64,000 nt of DNA from Candidatus Poseidonia sp. (GCA_030829545.1 JAURAI010000007.1:1-64000); one strand, 5' to 3'; shown: positions 33,165 through 42,639, numbered from the stretch's first letter. The notes: generated by a model from the letters alone, not told the origin. Made by a program: numbers and translations.

Positions 33165-33674
33165 TCATTCTTTCTTTCGGCTCACACCGAGTGTCAGGCC
33201 ACCACGGCCGTTGGATCGTCCACGTTGTCCACGGACCTTGTTGCCCGAGGCGTGTCGGACACCACGGTAGCATTTCATGGTACGAAGACGGTTGATATCG
33301 TCATTAAGTGTAAAGCGGACTTGTTGTCCTGTGAGGTGAATTTCGTTGCCGGTTTCAAGGTCACGCTGTCGGTTGAGCATCCACACTGGTACTGTTTCTG
33401 CGTAGGATTCAATGGCCAAACGCAACTCCTCTTGCTGCTCGAGGTTGAGGAATCCTGCGAGGCGGAAGGGGTCAAAGCCTGTGTTCTTGCAAATTTGAAC
33501 CGCCGTACGTTGCCCGACACCCTTCACGGATGTGAGCGCAGTTGCTAGTGGTTTCAAGCCGTCCATGTCGGTGTCAGCCATACGCAAAATGTATGAAAAA
33601 TCATCACCAAGGTCCTCATCCTTCGGTCGTGCCATATCGTTCAACTCAAGGTTAACACTTACAGTGTCAAGCAT
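33165..33674 (-). CDS. rps13: 30S ribosomal protein uS13
   Basis: A uS13 of 169 residues from the ATG at 33674 (MLDTVSVN), or 156 from the ATG at 33635 (MARPKDED). The conserved core has YILRMADTDMDGLKP, ALTSVKGVGQRTAV with the helix-hairpin-helix, and the basic end CYRGVRHASGNKVRGQRGRS. I favour 33674, because a GATATATGG box is centred about 22 bases before it, as in other leaderless promoters here. An open frame extends further upstream to 33881 but overlaps the methyltransferase gene and is not conserved. It is the first gene of the rps13-rps4-rps11-rpoD operon. Confidence 0.94.
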   Translation of the reverse strand: MLDTVSVNLELNDMARPKDEDLGDDFSYILRMADTDMDGLKPLATALTSVKGVGQRTAVQICKNTGFDPFRLAGFLNLEQQEELRLAIESYAETVPVWMLNRQRDLETGNEIHLTGQQVRFTLNDDINRLRTMKCYRGVRHASGNKVRGQRGRSNGRGGLTLGVSRKKE

Positions 33675-33691
33675 CCCTCCGACCAACCTCC

Positions 33692-33699
33692 CATATATC
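33692..33699 (-). promoter_or_regulatory. TATA box of the rps13 operon
   Basis: The minus strand reads GATATATGG here, in the 86-base gap after the methyltransferase gene and about 22 bases before the rps13 ATG at 33674. It fits a leaderless start for the ribosomal protein and rpoD transcript. Confidence 0.5.
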
Positions 33700-33760
33700 A
33701 AGACCGCGATGATGACTTTCGCGCCACTGAGCCACGAAAGGAGGCAGAATACGAGGTGTT

Positions 33761-35038
33761 CTAGGAACTTTCGGAATGGCAAACGCACAACAGAAGCACA
33801 TCTCCACCGGGATGACGAACCAAGAAGCCTTCTTTCGTGCCGTGCCGCCGGGCCAATTGCCGGTCGAGCGAACCTTGCCACCGTGGCTGTTTTTCTGGCG
33901 GCGTGTCCATGCGGATTTTGACCGAAGCCATGTTGTTTTCAAGAGCGGCCTCAACAACCCGGTCCACGGTCGCATCGTCCAAGTCAAAAGGAAGGAGTTC
34001 AACCACCTTTCCGGTCGCTTGAACAAGCAAATTGTCCGCTTTATCCAAACGCAGTGGAGCCTTGTGGTGCAGTTGCGGACGGCGCCCTTCAATGACAGCC
34101 CAACGCGTCATGATTTCTGCGGAAACTTCCGAAAGCCAGGATACGGCTAAACCGCTTTCGATGAGGGCTGCATCGAGAATGCTGACAAATTCTCCACGGT
34201 GAGGTGGGTGAAAGAGGCACTCGAGTGGAGGGGTGTGACGGGTCGATGAGATGATGAGCGCTCCATCACCAAGTTGTGGGGGAACACGGACAAACCGACG
34301 CTTGTCCGGCCCAAGTGCCGCCGCTCCGAGCCATAGCGCCAAGCGATCCACGCGGCCGCGTCCCCGAGAGGTCCACACCCAGGTGCGCTCAATTTGAGGC
34401 CAGACAGCATCCACCAACGCCTCAACCTCCATCCGTTGTTTCTCGGTCAGTCGTGGTGAAAGGTCCAACAAGAGTGCAGGGCCCTTGGGATGTTCAGAAA
34501 AATAAGGCGCCCAGGAGCGAAAGACCTCGTCAAGGGGTGGTTGCATCTCACTCAGGTCGTGGGTGCGACTGTTGCGAGGGCGAGCCGGGTCAAGGTGCAA
34601 CAGAGCGATGCCTTCTTTGTGACCTCCTAAGGCTTCCATGGCTCCAGCAGCATCCGTCCCATCGCCAACCAAAATTCGACTCTCGCCATACCACGGGAGG
34701 CCCTCAGCGTCCTGATGCTGTGCAACGGTCAAGAAATTCATCGCACTCGCCATCGCTCGTTCTTCATCGAGTTCAATCCCGACGGCCCGACGGTTCAGCA
34801 CTGAGGCATGGGCGATGAGTTGAATCCCGCTTCCACAGGCACAATCAAGAAGCCAACCATCGGCAAGATTTGTTTCAGTCAGCATAAATGAACGGATGGT
34901 GGCGACTTGCCACGGCGTTGAAAGGGGCCGTCCTTGCTTGGCATGGTGAAATTCCATTCCTTTTGGGGCCGTAGGGTCTTGGCTACGCTCGGTGAGCGTC
35001 GCACCTCCTGCCTCATCTTGAGAAATAATACGATGCAT
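33761..35038 (-). CDS. Class I SAM-dependent methyltransferase, THUMP-like family
   Basis: A 425-residue predicted RNA methyltransferase. The SAM-binding motif LLDCACGSGIQLIAHA at about residue 63 is followed by an acidic turn AVGIELDEERA. A motif LLHLDPARPRNSRTHDL resembles the DPARR motif of the THUMP-like methyltransferases, where R and L residues recur in the same order. A C-terminal beta-rich domain (about 330-425) could bind RNA. The exact target is unknown; tRNA or rRNA is likely. It ends with a short SESS tail. It sits after pyrE with a gap of 9 bases, so the two are co-transcribed, and before the rps13 operon. Confidence 0.75.
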   Translation of the reverse strand: MHRIISQDEAGGATLTERSQDPTAPKGMEFHHAKQGRPLSTPWQVATIRSFMLTETNLADGWLLDCACGSGIQLIAHASVLNRRAVGIELDEERAMASAMNFLTVAQHQDAEGLPWYGESRILVGDGTDAAGAMEALGGHKEGIALLHLDPARPRNSRTHDLSEMQPPLDEVFRSWAPYFSEHPKGPALLLDLSPRLTEKQRMEVEALVDAVWPQIERTWVWTSRGRGRVDRLALWLGAAALGPDKRRFVRVPPQLGDGALIISSTRHTPPLECLFHPPHRGEFVSILDAALIESGLAVSWLSEVSAEIMTRWAVIEGRRPQLHHKAPLRLDKADNLLVQATGKVVELLPFDLDDATVDRVVEAALENNMASVKIRMDTPPEKQPRWQGSLDRQLARRHGTKEGFLVRHPGGDVLLLCVCHSESS

Positions 35039-35047
35039 GTCATCGCC

Positions 35048-35647
35048 TCAAAGGTCTACGATATCAGAGCGTGTCAACAGGCTCTCAAAATGAAGGCCTG
35101 CTTCGTTAAAAGCATCCTCAGCACCTTCTTCACGATCCAAGATACTGATGACTGCTACAACGGTGCAATTTGTATCTGCGTGGATGCGTTCAACGGCCTT
35201 GATCGATGACCCACCAGTTGTTGTGACGTCTTCAACGATAACAACGGGCCCTCCCTGTTGCAATGATGCGCCTTCAATGCCGGCTGGATTGTTCGTTTTA
35301 CGCCCGCCGCGTCCTTTCGGATTTTTGCGAACCATGAAACCGCGAAGATGAGGGGAGGCCTCCGATGAACCGATGACCAATGCGGTCAACGGCACGGCGC
35401 CGAGTTCCAATCCACCAACAAAGTGAGCCCCGAGTTCGTTGATTCTCATGTTGAGCATTGAACCGAGAATGGACCCCGCTTCTGGATGCATCATGACGGG
35501 TTTAGTGTCAAAAAACCAACGCGATTGGCGACCGCTTGCAAGTGTGAACGCAGCATCGTCTCCTCCGTCGAGGAAGGCCAACTCATGAACCAACGCCGCT
35601 AAGCGGTCCCACTTGGGATGATTTCGCACATTCACGTGAACAGCCAT
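35048..35647 (-). CDS. pyrE: Orotate phosphoribosyltransferase
   Basis: A 199-residue enzyme converting orotate and PRPP to orotidine 5'-phosphate in de novo pyrimidine synthesis. The PRPP-binding motif VVIVEDVTTTGGSSIKAVE is complete. Upstream, FTLASGRQSRWFFDTKPVM holds the OPRTase signature and HFVGGLELGAVPL the second substrate loop. It is divergent from polD2 (126 bases between) and upstream of the methyltransferase gene on the same strand. A CCTTAACC segment around 35681-35688 (GGTTAAGG on the coding strand) may be its TATA region. Confidence 0.95.
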   Translation of the reverse strand: MAVHVNVRNHPKWDRLAALVHELAFLDGGDDAAFTLASGRQSRWFFDTKPVMMHPEAGSILGSMLNMRINELGAHFVGGLELGAVPLTALVIGSSEASPHLRGFMVRKNPKGRGGRKTNNPAGIEGASLQQGGPVVIVEDVTTTGGSSIKAVERIHADTNCTVVAVISILDREEGAEDAFNEAGLHFESLLTRSDIVDL

Positions 35648-35773
35648 ACGAAATCCTTAGGCTCTCATGACATGAACTTTCCTTAACCTTCCAATCGTTT
35701 TGTCACAAAGCACTTCCAAGAAGGCTTACCGCTTTCATGATAAAGGGTCGCTCCTAAGAACTCGTGAAGCAGC

Positions 35774-38700
35774 ATGACCGATGGGAAGGCAGGAACGCTA
35801 TTGGCCGAGCACAACCCTTTGCTTGGCCTTGATATTCCCCGTCTTGAAAAGGAAATGGAATCCTATCATCAGTGGCTAGACGAGCACGCAGATGACGCTT
35901 ACCGAATCGCAGAACAGGCCCGTTCGCTTGGGTACGACCCCCGAGATTATGTCGAAATCCCTCGTGCATCAGACCTCGCTGGGCGAACTGAAAAACTCCT
36001 GGTTGAACATTTAGAAGGCTACGAAGTTGCTGATGACATACGGAACTTGCTGCAAGAACATGATCGTGAAACGACCTCAATTCTGATTGCTCAGTCTGTC
36101 TCAAGAGGCTTTCGTGAGCAAGGTTATGATTTGGAAAAATCGATTGATGTCGGCCTTCGGGTCGGCCTTGCAGTGTTGACAGAGGCCGTTCTTGTGGCTC
36201 CTCTGGAAGGAATCAGTGAGGTACGCTTGCTCAACAATATCGATGGCTCACAATTTGTTTCTGTTCACTTTGCAGGTCCGATTCGGGCTGCAGGGGGAAC
36301 TGCCCAAGCTCTAGCGGTTCTGATCGCGGATATGATACGCCGCGAATTGAATGTAGGACACTATCAACCAACTGACCCGGAAGTAGAACGTGTCAAAGAA
36401 GAATTTGGACTCTACCGAGGCAACCTGCAATACCGCCCACCGCCTCATGAAATCGATGAAATTGTTCGCGCTTGCCCGGTCATGATCAACGGTGAATCCA
36501 CCGAGCGCATTGAATGTGCAGGTTATGGTAACGTTCGTAATATCGATGAAGCCCGTATTCGAGGCGGTGTATTGCTCGTTATTGGAGAAGGGATGTGTCT
36601 AAAGGCTCCAAAAATTCAGAAACACACCGAACGACTTCAAGTGCCTGGATGGGATTTCATCACCAAATTTGCTCTTCGAGGCAAAGAATCAGATGATGCA
36701 TCTGAGACCGCATTCAAGAGCAAGCAAGTGGAACCAATCACGAAGTTCATGAAAGACATTATCGCAGGCCGACCGGTCTTCGGTGGGCCACTTCAAGCAG
36801 GTGGATTCCGCCTTCGCTACGGACGCGCTCGACCCTCGGGTCTCGCGGCGGCATCCTGCAATACCGCATCGATGCTGGCCTTGGATGACTTCATCACCAT
36901 CGGGACTCAGATGAAAATCGAACGTCCCGGTAAAGCCTGCGCCATCACGCCGTGTGATGAAGCAGAAGGCCCGTGGGTTATTTTGGACGATGGGCATTTC
37001 GTCCGTATCGACGACCCTGCAAGTTATTCCAAGTTGAAAAGCCGCGTCAAACAAGTGTGGGACAACGGCGAATTGGTGATTGGTTACGGCGAATTCATGG
37101 AGAATAACAAGCGGTTGGTACCAGCGGGTTATTCAGTGGATTGGTGGGCCAGTGACGTTCTTGAGAATCTCGATACCGAAGCAGAAGTAGAGGCATTCAT
37201 CGACATCTTGGGAGAATCACGTTCAACATGGCCGTCAGGTGCTCCGGGATTACGCCCGGAAGAGGTGGACGATAGCAACCAGCAATTTCTGGTTCGGTGC
37301 GCATGGCATCAGCAACTCCGGACCAAACGATTGGATTGGTCAACCGCTCAAATCATAGCGAAAAAATACGCCACATCACTGACATCACCTCATAATCCTT
37401 GGTTCAGAGATTTACCCATTGAATGGCTTCCACCTCTTCTTGATTTGCTGGAATCAGCCACCATCGAGCAAGGGCAAGCACCTTCATTGGATGACGGTAT
37501 TCGGGTTGAACCTCGCCGCTGTGCCCGCCAAATGCGTCTACGAGACGCAGTGAAAGGATGGCAGGCAAGTGCCTTGGACGAACTTGCACCTGAAGTCCTT
37601 CCGGATTTTGATTCCGTTGACATTCCAGGGCCTCAACTGCGACCACTGCCAGCGATTTTTTCATCATCATTCCCTGAAGGTTGGAGTCTTATCCAGCATG
37701 GATTCCCGAAAGCGGCCATGATGTTGCTTGGATTACCGCATGTGCAAGAGGGTGACGATCTCGTTGTTCTTTCAGGTTGGGAAGCACTGCTCGAAGCCTT
37801 TGGTTTTGGGGCCGAAGGGGAAGAACCTCTTCGTAAGAAGGATGCAAAGAAAGTGGTCAACGACCGAATTGCGACACTGCGCGATGCCAAAGAACTTCTT
37901 GACGAAGAGCGAGAGCGCCTCAGCATCCTCGAGAAAGAACGAGCGACCATCCGAATCGCATCGGAGACAGGTGCGCGCCAGCGCGGACTTGGCATTACCG
38001 AAACCGATCAGGTGGGGCGTGATGCTGCGGCTTCCGTCATCAACGAAGGTCCAAGAGATCCGCAAGGCTACCTCGCTGCTCAACGAATGGAGGACGAATT
38101 GGCTGTTGATGGTATTCTTCCCTTGGTCCGTACACTGTCTGATTTCCGCTGGGAACACAGCGCTCCGGTTCGAGTTGGATGCCGGATGGGGCGGCCAGAA
38201 AAGGCGGCTGCTCGTGTCATGAATCCAATGACACATTCGCTTTTCCCGATTGAATTGAACGGAGGTAATCAACGTCTGTTGAACAATGCACTCGACAATG
38301 GCACCATCCGTGTTCAAGTTGGACGTCGCGTGTGCAGCGTATGCGACAAGGAATCACCGTTCATTCGTTGCCATCATCGTGCGCTGAATGATTTCGGAGA
38401 AGAGAAAGCTGGTGAAGCATGCGAAGGACGAACTCATCCAAAAGCAGCACACTCAAAGGCCCGGCGACGCGGTGAAGTACAGAGCATAAGGATGGCTGAA
38501 ATGGTTGAGGATGCCAGAATCCGTTTGGGAATTGACCGGCTGCCAAATCAAGTCAAATGCATGAAGAAACTCAACAGCAAAGAGCAAACACCCGAGCCCA
38601 TTGAGAAAGGAATTCTAAGGGCAAAACATCAACTTCCTGTCTTCCGTGACGGTACGGTACGATACGATATGAGCGATGTGCCAGTCACGCATTTCAGGCC

Positions 38701-39874
38701 TCGTGAAATCGACGTCCCTTGGAAGACGCTTCACGGGCTCGGATATACCCATGATTACACCGGCAAGCCACTCGAAGATGACGAACAGGTGCTCGAATTG
38801 TTCCCTCAAGACTTCATTGCGGCTCGTGACGCAGGTGATTTCTTTTTGCGTGCGGCGAATTATATTGATGAATTATTGACCCGATACTACGGCATGGAGC
38901 CGTATTATAATGCCGACAAACCATCAGATTTGGTGGGCCATCTCATCTGCGCTCTTGCCCCTCACACAAGTGGAGGTGTTTTGTCACGCATCATCGGTTG
39001 GGCAGATTGTTCAGGAGGCTATGCCCACCCGCTCTTCCACGCAGCCAAGCGAAGAAATTGTGATGGCGATGAAGACGCCATCATGTTGCTCATGGATGGC
39101 TTGCTTAATTTTAGCAGAGAAATTCTGCCCGCAAATCGTGGCGGTCAAATGGATGCACCTCTGGTGTTGACCACGCGTCTGAACCCCACTGAGGTGGATA
39201 AAGAAGCACTGAACGTGGATTCTGCATGGTTCTATGAACGGGATTTCTATGAAGCCACCCTGCAACAACCGCATCCCAAAGACATTGCACACCGCATGGA
39301 TTTCGTTGAAAGGCGGTTGGGGAGCGTCGCAGCAGTACGCGGCTATGGCTTCACTCACGACTGCCATGCTCTTGACCAGGGCCCGGCCCTATCTGCCTAC
39401 AAAACACTGGATACGATGATTGACAAAATGAACGGGCAACTCGCCCTCGGTCACCGCCTGAGGGGCGTTGACGTCCGACAAGTCGCATCGAGTGTTGTGC
39501 GCTCTCACTTCCTACCCGATTTGCGTGGAAACCTCAATGCCTACGGTCGGCAGAAAGTCCGCTGCCTCAAATGCGGACATTCCTATCGTAGGATGCCTTT
39601 GGCTGCCCATTGCATTCAACCCAAGAAAGAGACGGGGCGGGGACTTTCAAGCATGGGCGTTGCAAAATCAGAAGGCGGCCAATGCAACGGCAACCTTGCG
39701 CTCACTGTATCGGAAGGTGCGGTTCGAAAATACATTGCAGTGATGCAGTTCGTTATGGACCATTACGGGGTGGATTTGTACACCCGACAAAATGCAAATT
39801 GGCTCGCTGATAGCGCTGATTCACTGTTTAACAACGATCGAGCCAAACAACTCTCCCTCTCAGATTTCCTCTGA
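35774..39874 (+). CDS. polD2: DNA polymerase D large (catalytic) subunit DP2
   Basis: A 1366-residue catalytic subunit of the archaeal replicative D-family polymerase. The active-site motif NCDGDED (about residues 1095-1101) holds the two metal-binding aspartates. The surrounding DLVGHLICALAPHTSGG and NRGGQMDAPLVLT are family signatures. A central zinc site (CSVCDKESPFIRCHH with a later Cys) and a C-terminal one (CLKCG...C...C) are present. No intein interrupts the active site. The last residues, QLSLSDFL, match the PIP-box consensus for binding the PCNA clamp. Length is slightly above that of Pyrococcus DP2 (about 1260). The small subunit is not in this window. Confidence 0.97.
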   Translation: MTDGKAGTLLAEHNPLLGLDIPRLEKEMESYHQWLDEHADDAYRIAEQARSLGYDPRDYVEIPRASDLAGRTEKLLVEHLEGYEVADDIRNLLQEHDRETTSILIAQSVSRGFREQGYDLEKSIDVGLRVGLAVLTEAVLVAPLEGISEVRLLNNIDGSQFVSVHFAGPIRAAGGTAQALAVLIADMIRRELNVGHYQPTDPEVERVKEEFGLYRGNLQYRPPPHEIDEIVRACPVMINGESTERIECAGYGNVRNIDEARIRGGVLLVIGEGMCLKAPKIQKHTERLQVPGWDFITKFALRGKESDDASETAFKSKQVEPITKFMKDIIAGRPVFGGPLQAGGFRLRYGRARPSGLAAASCNTASMLALDDFITIGTQMKIERPGKACAITPCDEAEGPWVILDDGHFVRIDDPASYSKLKSRVKQVWDNGELVIGYGEFMENNKRLVPAGYSVDWWASDVLENLDTEAEVEAFIDILGESRSTWPSGAPGLRPEEVDDSNQQFLVRCAWHQQLRTKRLDWSTAQIIAKKYATSLTSPHNPWFRDLPIEWLPPLLDLLESATIEQGQAPSLDDGIRVEPRRCARQMRLRDAVKGWQASALDELAPEVLPDFDSVDIPGPQLRPLPAIFSSSFPEGWSLIQHGFPKAAMMLLGLPHVQEGDDLVVLSGWEALLEAFGFGAEGEEPLRKKDAKKVVNDRIATLRDAKELLDEERERLSILEKERATIRIASETGARQRGLGITETDQVGRDAAASVINEGPRDPQGYLAAQRMEDELAVDGILPLVRTLSDFRWEHSAPVRVGCRMGRPEKAAARVMNPMTHSLFPIELNGGNQRLLNNALDNGTIRVQVGRRVCSVCDKESPFIRCHHRALNDFGEEKAGEACEGRTHPKAAHSKARRRGEVQSIRMAEMVEDARIRLGIDRLPNQVKCMKKLNSKEQTPEPIEKGILRAKHQLPVFRDGTVRYDMSDVPVTHFRPREIDVPWKTLHGLGYTHDYTGKPLEDDEQVLELFPQDFIAARDAGDFFLRAANYIDELLTRYYGMEPYYNADKPSDLVGHLICALAPHTSGGVLSRIIGWADCSGGYAHPLFHAAKRRNCDGDEDAIMLLMDGLLNFSREILPANRGGQMDAPLVLTTRLNPTEVDKEALNVDSAWFYERDFYEATLQQPHPKDIAHRMDFVERRLGSVAAVRGYGFTHDCHALDQGPALSAYKTLDTMIDKMNGQLALGHRLRGVDVRQVASSVVRSHFLPDLRGNLNAYGRQKVRCLKCGHSYRRMPLAAHCIQPKKETGRGLSSMGVAKSEGGQCNGNLALTVSEGAVRKYIAVMQFVMDHYGVDLYTRQNANWLADSADSLFNNDRAKQLSLSDFL

Positions 39875-39875
39875 T

Positions 39876-40490
39876 CTAGCGAAGAGGTTCGCGCCAAATG
39901 ACATCTTCTCCTTCGGGCATGATGACGTCTGGCATGCCTTGCTGAATGCTCTTGAAGGGCGATTTTTCGGGCTTTGAAACATCATCAGTGCTCCCTCGTT
40001 GGGCGAGGCGTCGGAGCCCTTGTTCAAGGAAGGCCGTAGCGACCAGCAGCGTGCTGAGAAGTACATGGCCGTAGATTTGGAAGGGGGCAAAGGGCTGAAT
40101 CCAAATGTACTGCTCAACGGTGACACCTTCCTCCAATTGCGTTTCCATCACATAGGTTCCGGGTTCCAAATCTCCTTCCCAACTGGGGAGGGCCTCACCG
40201 AGTTGACCGCTCCATGAAGCCACCACCGTTTCATTGTCGAGTCGAAGCGTGTAGCTCAGGTTCGCTTGGTCAACGGTTGAACTCGCAAAGGAGACAGTGA
40301 GTCTGGAAGGCATGGCTGCATCTGAATTGAGGAAGGGGGCAATCTCAACTTCTCGGAAGTGTTCGAAATTTAATTCAGTGTTGACCTCATTGGGGGCTTC
40401 TTGCTGAGCGACCCCCGTCCAGAGTGCATTGACGACCAATAATGCGATGACCCAGAGCAAAGGATTGACCCATCCCGCTCGCTTTGCCAT
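39876..40490 (-). CDS. Unknown membrane protein with small outside beta domain
   Basis: A 204-residue protein with an N-terminal hydrophobic helix (about 9-27, LLWVIALLVVNALW). An outside domain of about 100 residues is rich in Asn, Thr and Glu and has the look of an immunoglobulin-like fold (RLTVSFASSTVDQANLSYTL, LEPGTYVMETQLEEGV). A second hydrophobic segment lies at about 135-155 (QIYGHVLLSTLLVATAF), and the C-terminal tail of about 50 residues is cytoplasmic. I do not recognise a family. It ends 1 base from the convergent polD2 stop. It might be co-transcribed after mptE (67 bases). Confidence 0.6.
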   Translation of the reverse strand: MAKRAGWVNPLLWVIALLVVNALWTGVAQQEAPNEVNTELNFEHFREVEIAPFLNSDAAMPSRLTVSFASSTVDQANLSYTLRLDNETVVASWSGQLGEALPSWEGDLEPGTYVMETQLEEGVTVEQYIWIQPFAPFQIYGHVLLSTLLVATAFLEQGLRRLAQRGSTDDVSKPEKSPFKSIQQGMPDVIMPEGEDVIWREPLR

Positions 40491-40557
40491 GGATATTTTT
40501 AAGGCCCCGCCTTCTTATGCTTATGTTCAATTCCACGGTAACATTCTAACAGGGTAT

Positions 40558-41277
40558 TCACGCCTTCCACGAAGAATGGAAGTTGTCAAGAATCGTTGCC
40601 ATCCACTCCAATTTCCGTAATTTCTGCGCCGGGTCAGTCACTCCAGACCATTCCCCTACCTGTTCAGTTGAATATCCTAAGAAGGTGAATTTGTCCTCAT
40701 CCCCTCCCAAAAACGAAACCAAACAAACGGCCCTGTCTCCATCGGTAAATCCACCGACATTGAGCATACCATCGTAGATTTCATCGGTTTGATGTGTCAA
40801 CATCACTGGAGGTTGGTACTTTGCCCATTGCGGGAGAAGTGTTTCCAAACGACTTTTGTTGTCTCCGTGTGCGTGAACCACCATCGGCGTACCTCGTACA
40901 GCGGCTTCCTGAAGATGAACACCGCCATCCAGGTCGGTGACGACAACGAGGACATCAACGAGCCCTGCACAGGCGCCGACAGAGCCGTCCGCTGCGACAA
41001 AAACAGTCCCCTGGCTCCAGTCACGGTCAAGCATACTTCGTTTAGTGGCAGCGCCAACAAATACGATTTTCTCTGCCGCCTTGAGTGCTGCCGTTAACGA
41101 TTCCAAAGCGGCTTGCCTGCCCTGTCGGTTCCATGAGGATAGGCCAAAAGGTGCTTCAGAATTGAACCGTTGCAAGAGCCCTTCAGCGCTCTCCTGATCG
41201 TCACGATAGTCCCATCCAAAATCCTCTCGAATTTCATGCTGGATGGCGATGCGTTCGCTCAACTTCAGCGCATCCAT
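40558..41277 (-). CDS. mptE: 6-hydroxymethyl-7,8-dihydropterin pyrophosphokinase (archaeal MptE type)
   Basis: A 239-residue protein of the MptE group, which activates 6-hydroxymethyl dihydropterin for pterin/folate-like cofactor synthesis in archaea. The family is unrelated to bacterial FolK. Signatures are VFVAADGSVGACAGLVD, VVVTDLDGGVHL and VVHAHGDNKSRLE, which form the magnesium and pyrophosphate site with Asp and His residues. A C-terminal NVGGFTDGDRAVCLVSFLG follows. It is divergent from priL with 78 bases between if priL starts at 41356. Other genes of the pathway are not seen nearby. Confidence 0.88.
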   Translation of the reverse strand: MDALKLSERIAIQHEIREDFGWDYRDDQESAEGLLQRFNSEAPFGLSSWNRQGRQAALESLTAALKAAEKIVFVGAATKRSMLDRDWSQGTVFVAADGSVGACAGLVDVLVVVTDLDGGVHLQEAAVRGTPMVVHAHGDNKSRLETLLPQWAKYQPPVMLTHQTDEIYDGMLNVGGFTDGDRAVCLVSFLGGDEDKFTFLGYSTEQVGEWSGVTDPAQKLRKLEWMATILDNFHSSWKA

Positions 41278-41326
41278 GCCCTTGCGAATCCCCTAGAGGT
41301 CAAGAATCCACCTCCGAGGTTGAACT

Positions 41327-41334
41327 TCATAATC
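41327..41334 (+). promoter_or_regulatory. TATA-like element before priL
   Basis: TCATAATC centred about 25 bases before the priL ATG at 41356. It lies inside the mptE-priL divergent gap. Its distance supports 41356 as a leaderless start over the in-frame ATG at 41239, which would sit under mptE. Confidence 0.4.
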
Positions 41335-41355
41335 TGTGGCCGATGTCGTCCCCTT

Positions 41356-42621
41356 ATGCCGGTCCCCACGACGCCTCCGACGCTCGTGGACGAGGTGACC
41401 TTTGCACGCTATCCTTTCTTGCCCCAAGCCGGAGATTGGATACGGAGCATGGCCCAACGGCACACTATTGACCTCAACGAATTACTTGACGGCCCTTGGA
41501 TGGAAAAAGCCCGCCAAAGGGCGCGTATTCGACTGGTTGACTCCATTCAATCCAAAGAAGGAGTACAGGTCGTAGGGGGGGATATTCACACCGAAGAAGG
41601 GCGTTTGATCGAGGCGTTTTCATTCTATTATGCTCGCCTGGTGATGTGCGCGAGTGAGGACGAGCGACTCATTGCACGTTGGGCTCAAGCAGAAGCCGCA
41701 AGGGCCGAACAGTTGCTCATTCAAGATACCGCCAATCTCGCTCCAATCGCACATACATACCTCTCCGAAGTGGAATTACTGGAGGAAACTCAAGCGGTTG
41801 GCTTGGTCGCAAACCAAGGCATGAGCATGCGGCAACTCCGTCAACAATCATCGTCGGTTTGGCGGGTTGGGCTTTCGGATTTCATTGAAATATGCCCGAA
41901 GATAACCGGACACCGCTGGCGTTTGCCGAACGTTGATATCGAAAATGGATGGGTCAAACTTCACAATGAGCGGCAGTATGCCTCGTCCGCCAAACTCGCA
42001 CGACTCCTGAGGGAACGAATGAAGGCAGGTATTGAAGCTGAGGCACTTGAGAAAATGAGCGAGGTCACCACCGACCTTGCAGTTCGTTTGGCTGAACCAG
42101 TTGGTATGATTCGTAACTTGATGGCGAACAAAACGAGTGAAGCCATTGCATTGGTCGGGGCAGAGGAAAGCGATTGGCCTCCTTGCATGCAAAAAACGCT
42201 TGGAGATCTATCCAACGGCATCAACGTCAACCACTTTGGCCGTCTCTTCCTCGCTTCAATGGCGGCCACCTTGGCCCTCCCGCAAGAGTCGTGCGTGGGC
42301 TTTTTCCGCGGCGCTCCAGATTTCAGTGAGGCAACGACATCATACCAGGTTGCGCACGTCTACCAGAACGAATACACCCCCGCGGGATGCGGGAAACTCA
42401 AAGTGAACCACAATTGCCCCGTTTTGCCGGGCGATAACAGGACCTGTGACCAGCCTTGGATGGACCACCCACTCAAATACATCAGAGCAACACAACGGTG
42501 GAAACGACTGACAGGACGCCAAGAAACCTCAACAAAGAGCGAGGATGTCAATACCGCCGGTCCGTCGAAATCAAACGATGAATCACAACCATCAACATCG
42601 GATAAGGCAGATTCTGATTGA
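41356..42621 (+). CDS. priL: DNA primase large subunit PriL
   Basis: A 421-residue large subunit of the archaeal-eukaryotic primase, which with PriS makes RNA primers. The N-terminus has the family signature FARYPFLPQAGDWI. The C-terminal iron-sulfur domain has four cysteines, Cys313, Cys345, Cys354 and Cys364, spaced like the [4Fe-4S] ligands of PriL. The segment HFGRLFLASMAATLALP precedes it. The C-terminal tail (about 385-421) is Ser/Asp/Lys rich and disordered. I chose the ATG at 41356 (MPVPTTPPTLVDEV) because the family starts just before ARYPFL and a TATA-like box is 25 bases upstream; the frame is open to 41170. The acyltransferase gene follows after 18 bases. Confidence 0.93.
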   Translation: MPVPTTPPTLVDEVTFARYPFLPQAGDWIRSMAQRHTIDLNELLDGPWMEKARQRARIRLVDSIQSKEGVQVVGGDIHTEEGRLIEAFSFYYARLVMCASEDERLIARWAQAEAARAEQLLIQDTANLAPIAHTYLSEVELLEETQAVGLVANQGMSMRQLRQQSSSVWRVGLSDFIEICPKITGHRWRLPNVDIENGWVKLHNERQYASSAKLARLLRERMKAGIEAEALEKMSEVTTDLAVRLAEPVGMIRNLMANKTSEAIALVGAEESDWPPCMQKTLGDLSNGINVNHFGRLFLASMAATLALPQESCVGFFRGAPDFSEATTSYQVAHVYQNEYTPAGCGKLKVNHNCPVLPGDNRTCDQPWMDHPLKYIRATQRWKRLTGRQETSTKSEDVNTAGPSKSNDESQPSTSDKADSD

Positions 42622-42639
42622 GTTCGGAGATTTCTCTAA

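Noticed and set aside
33675-33881. Upstream extension of the uS13 frame
   Set aside because: It overlaps the methyltransferase gene; family members start near MARPK or shortly before, and a TATA box lies inside the extension.
35774-39874. Intein in PolD DP2
   Set aside because: The active-site region reads straight through NCDGDED with no HINT or endonuclease motifs; the length matches an intein-free protein.
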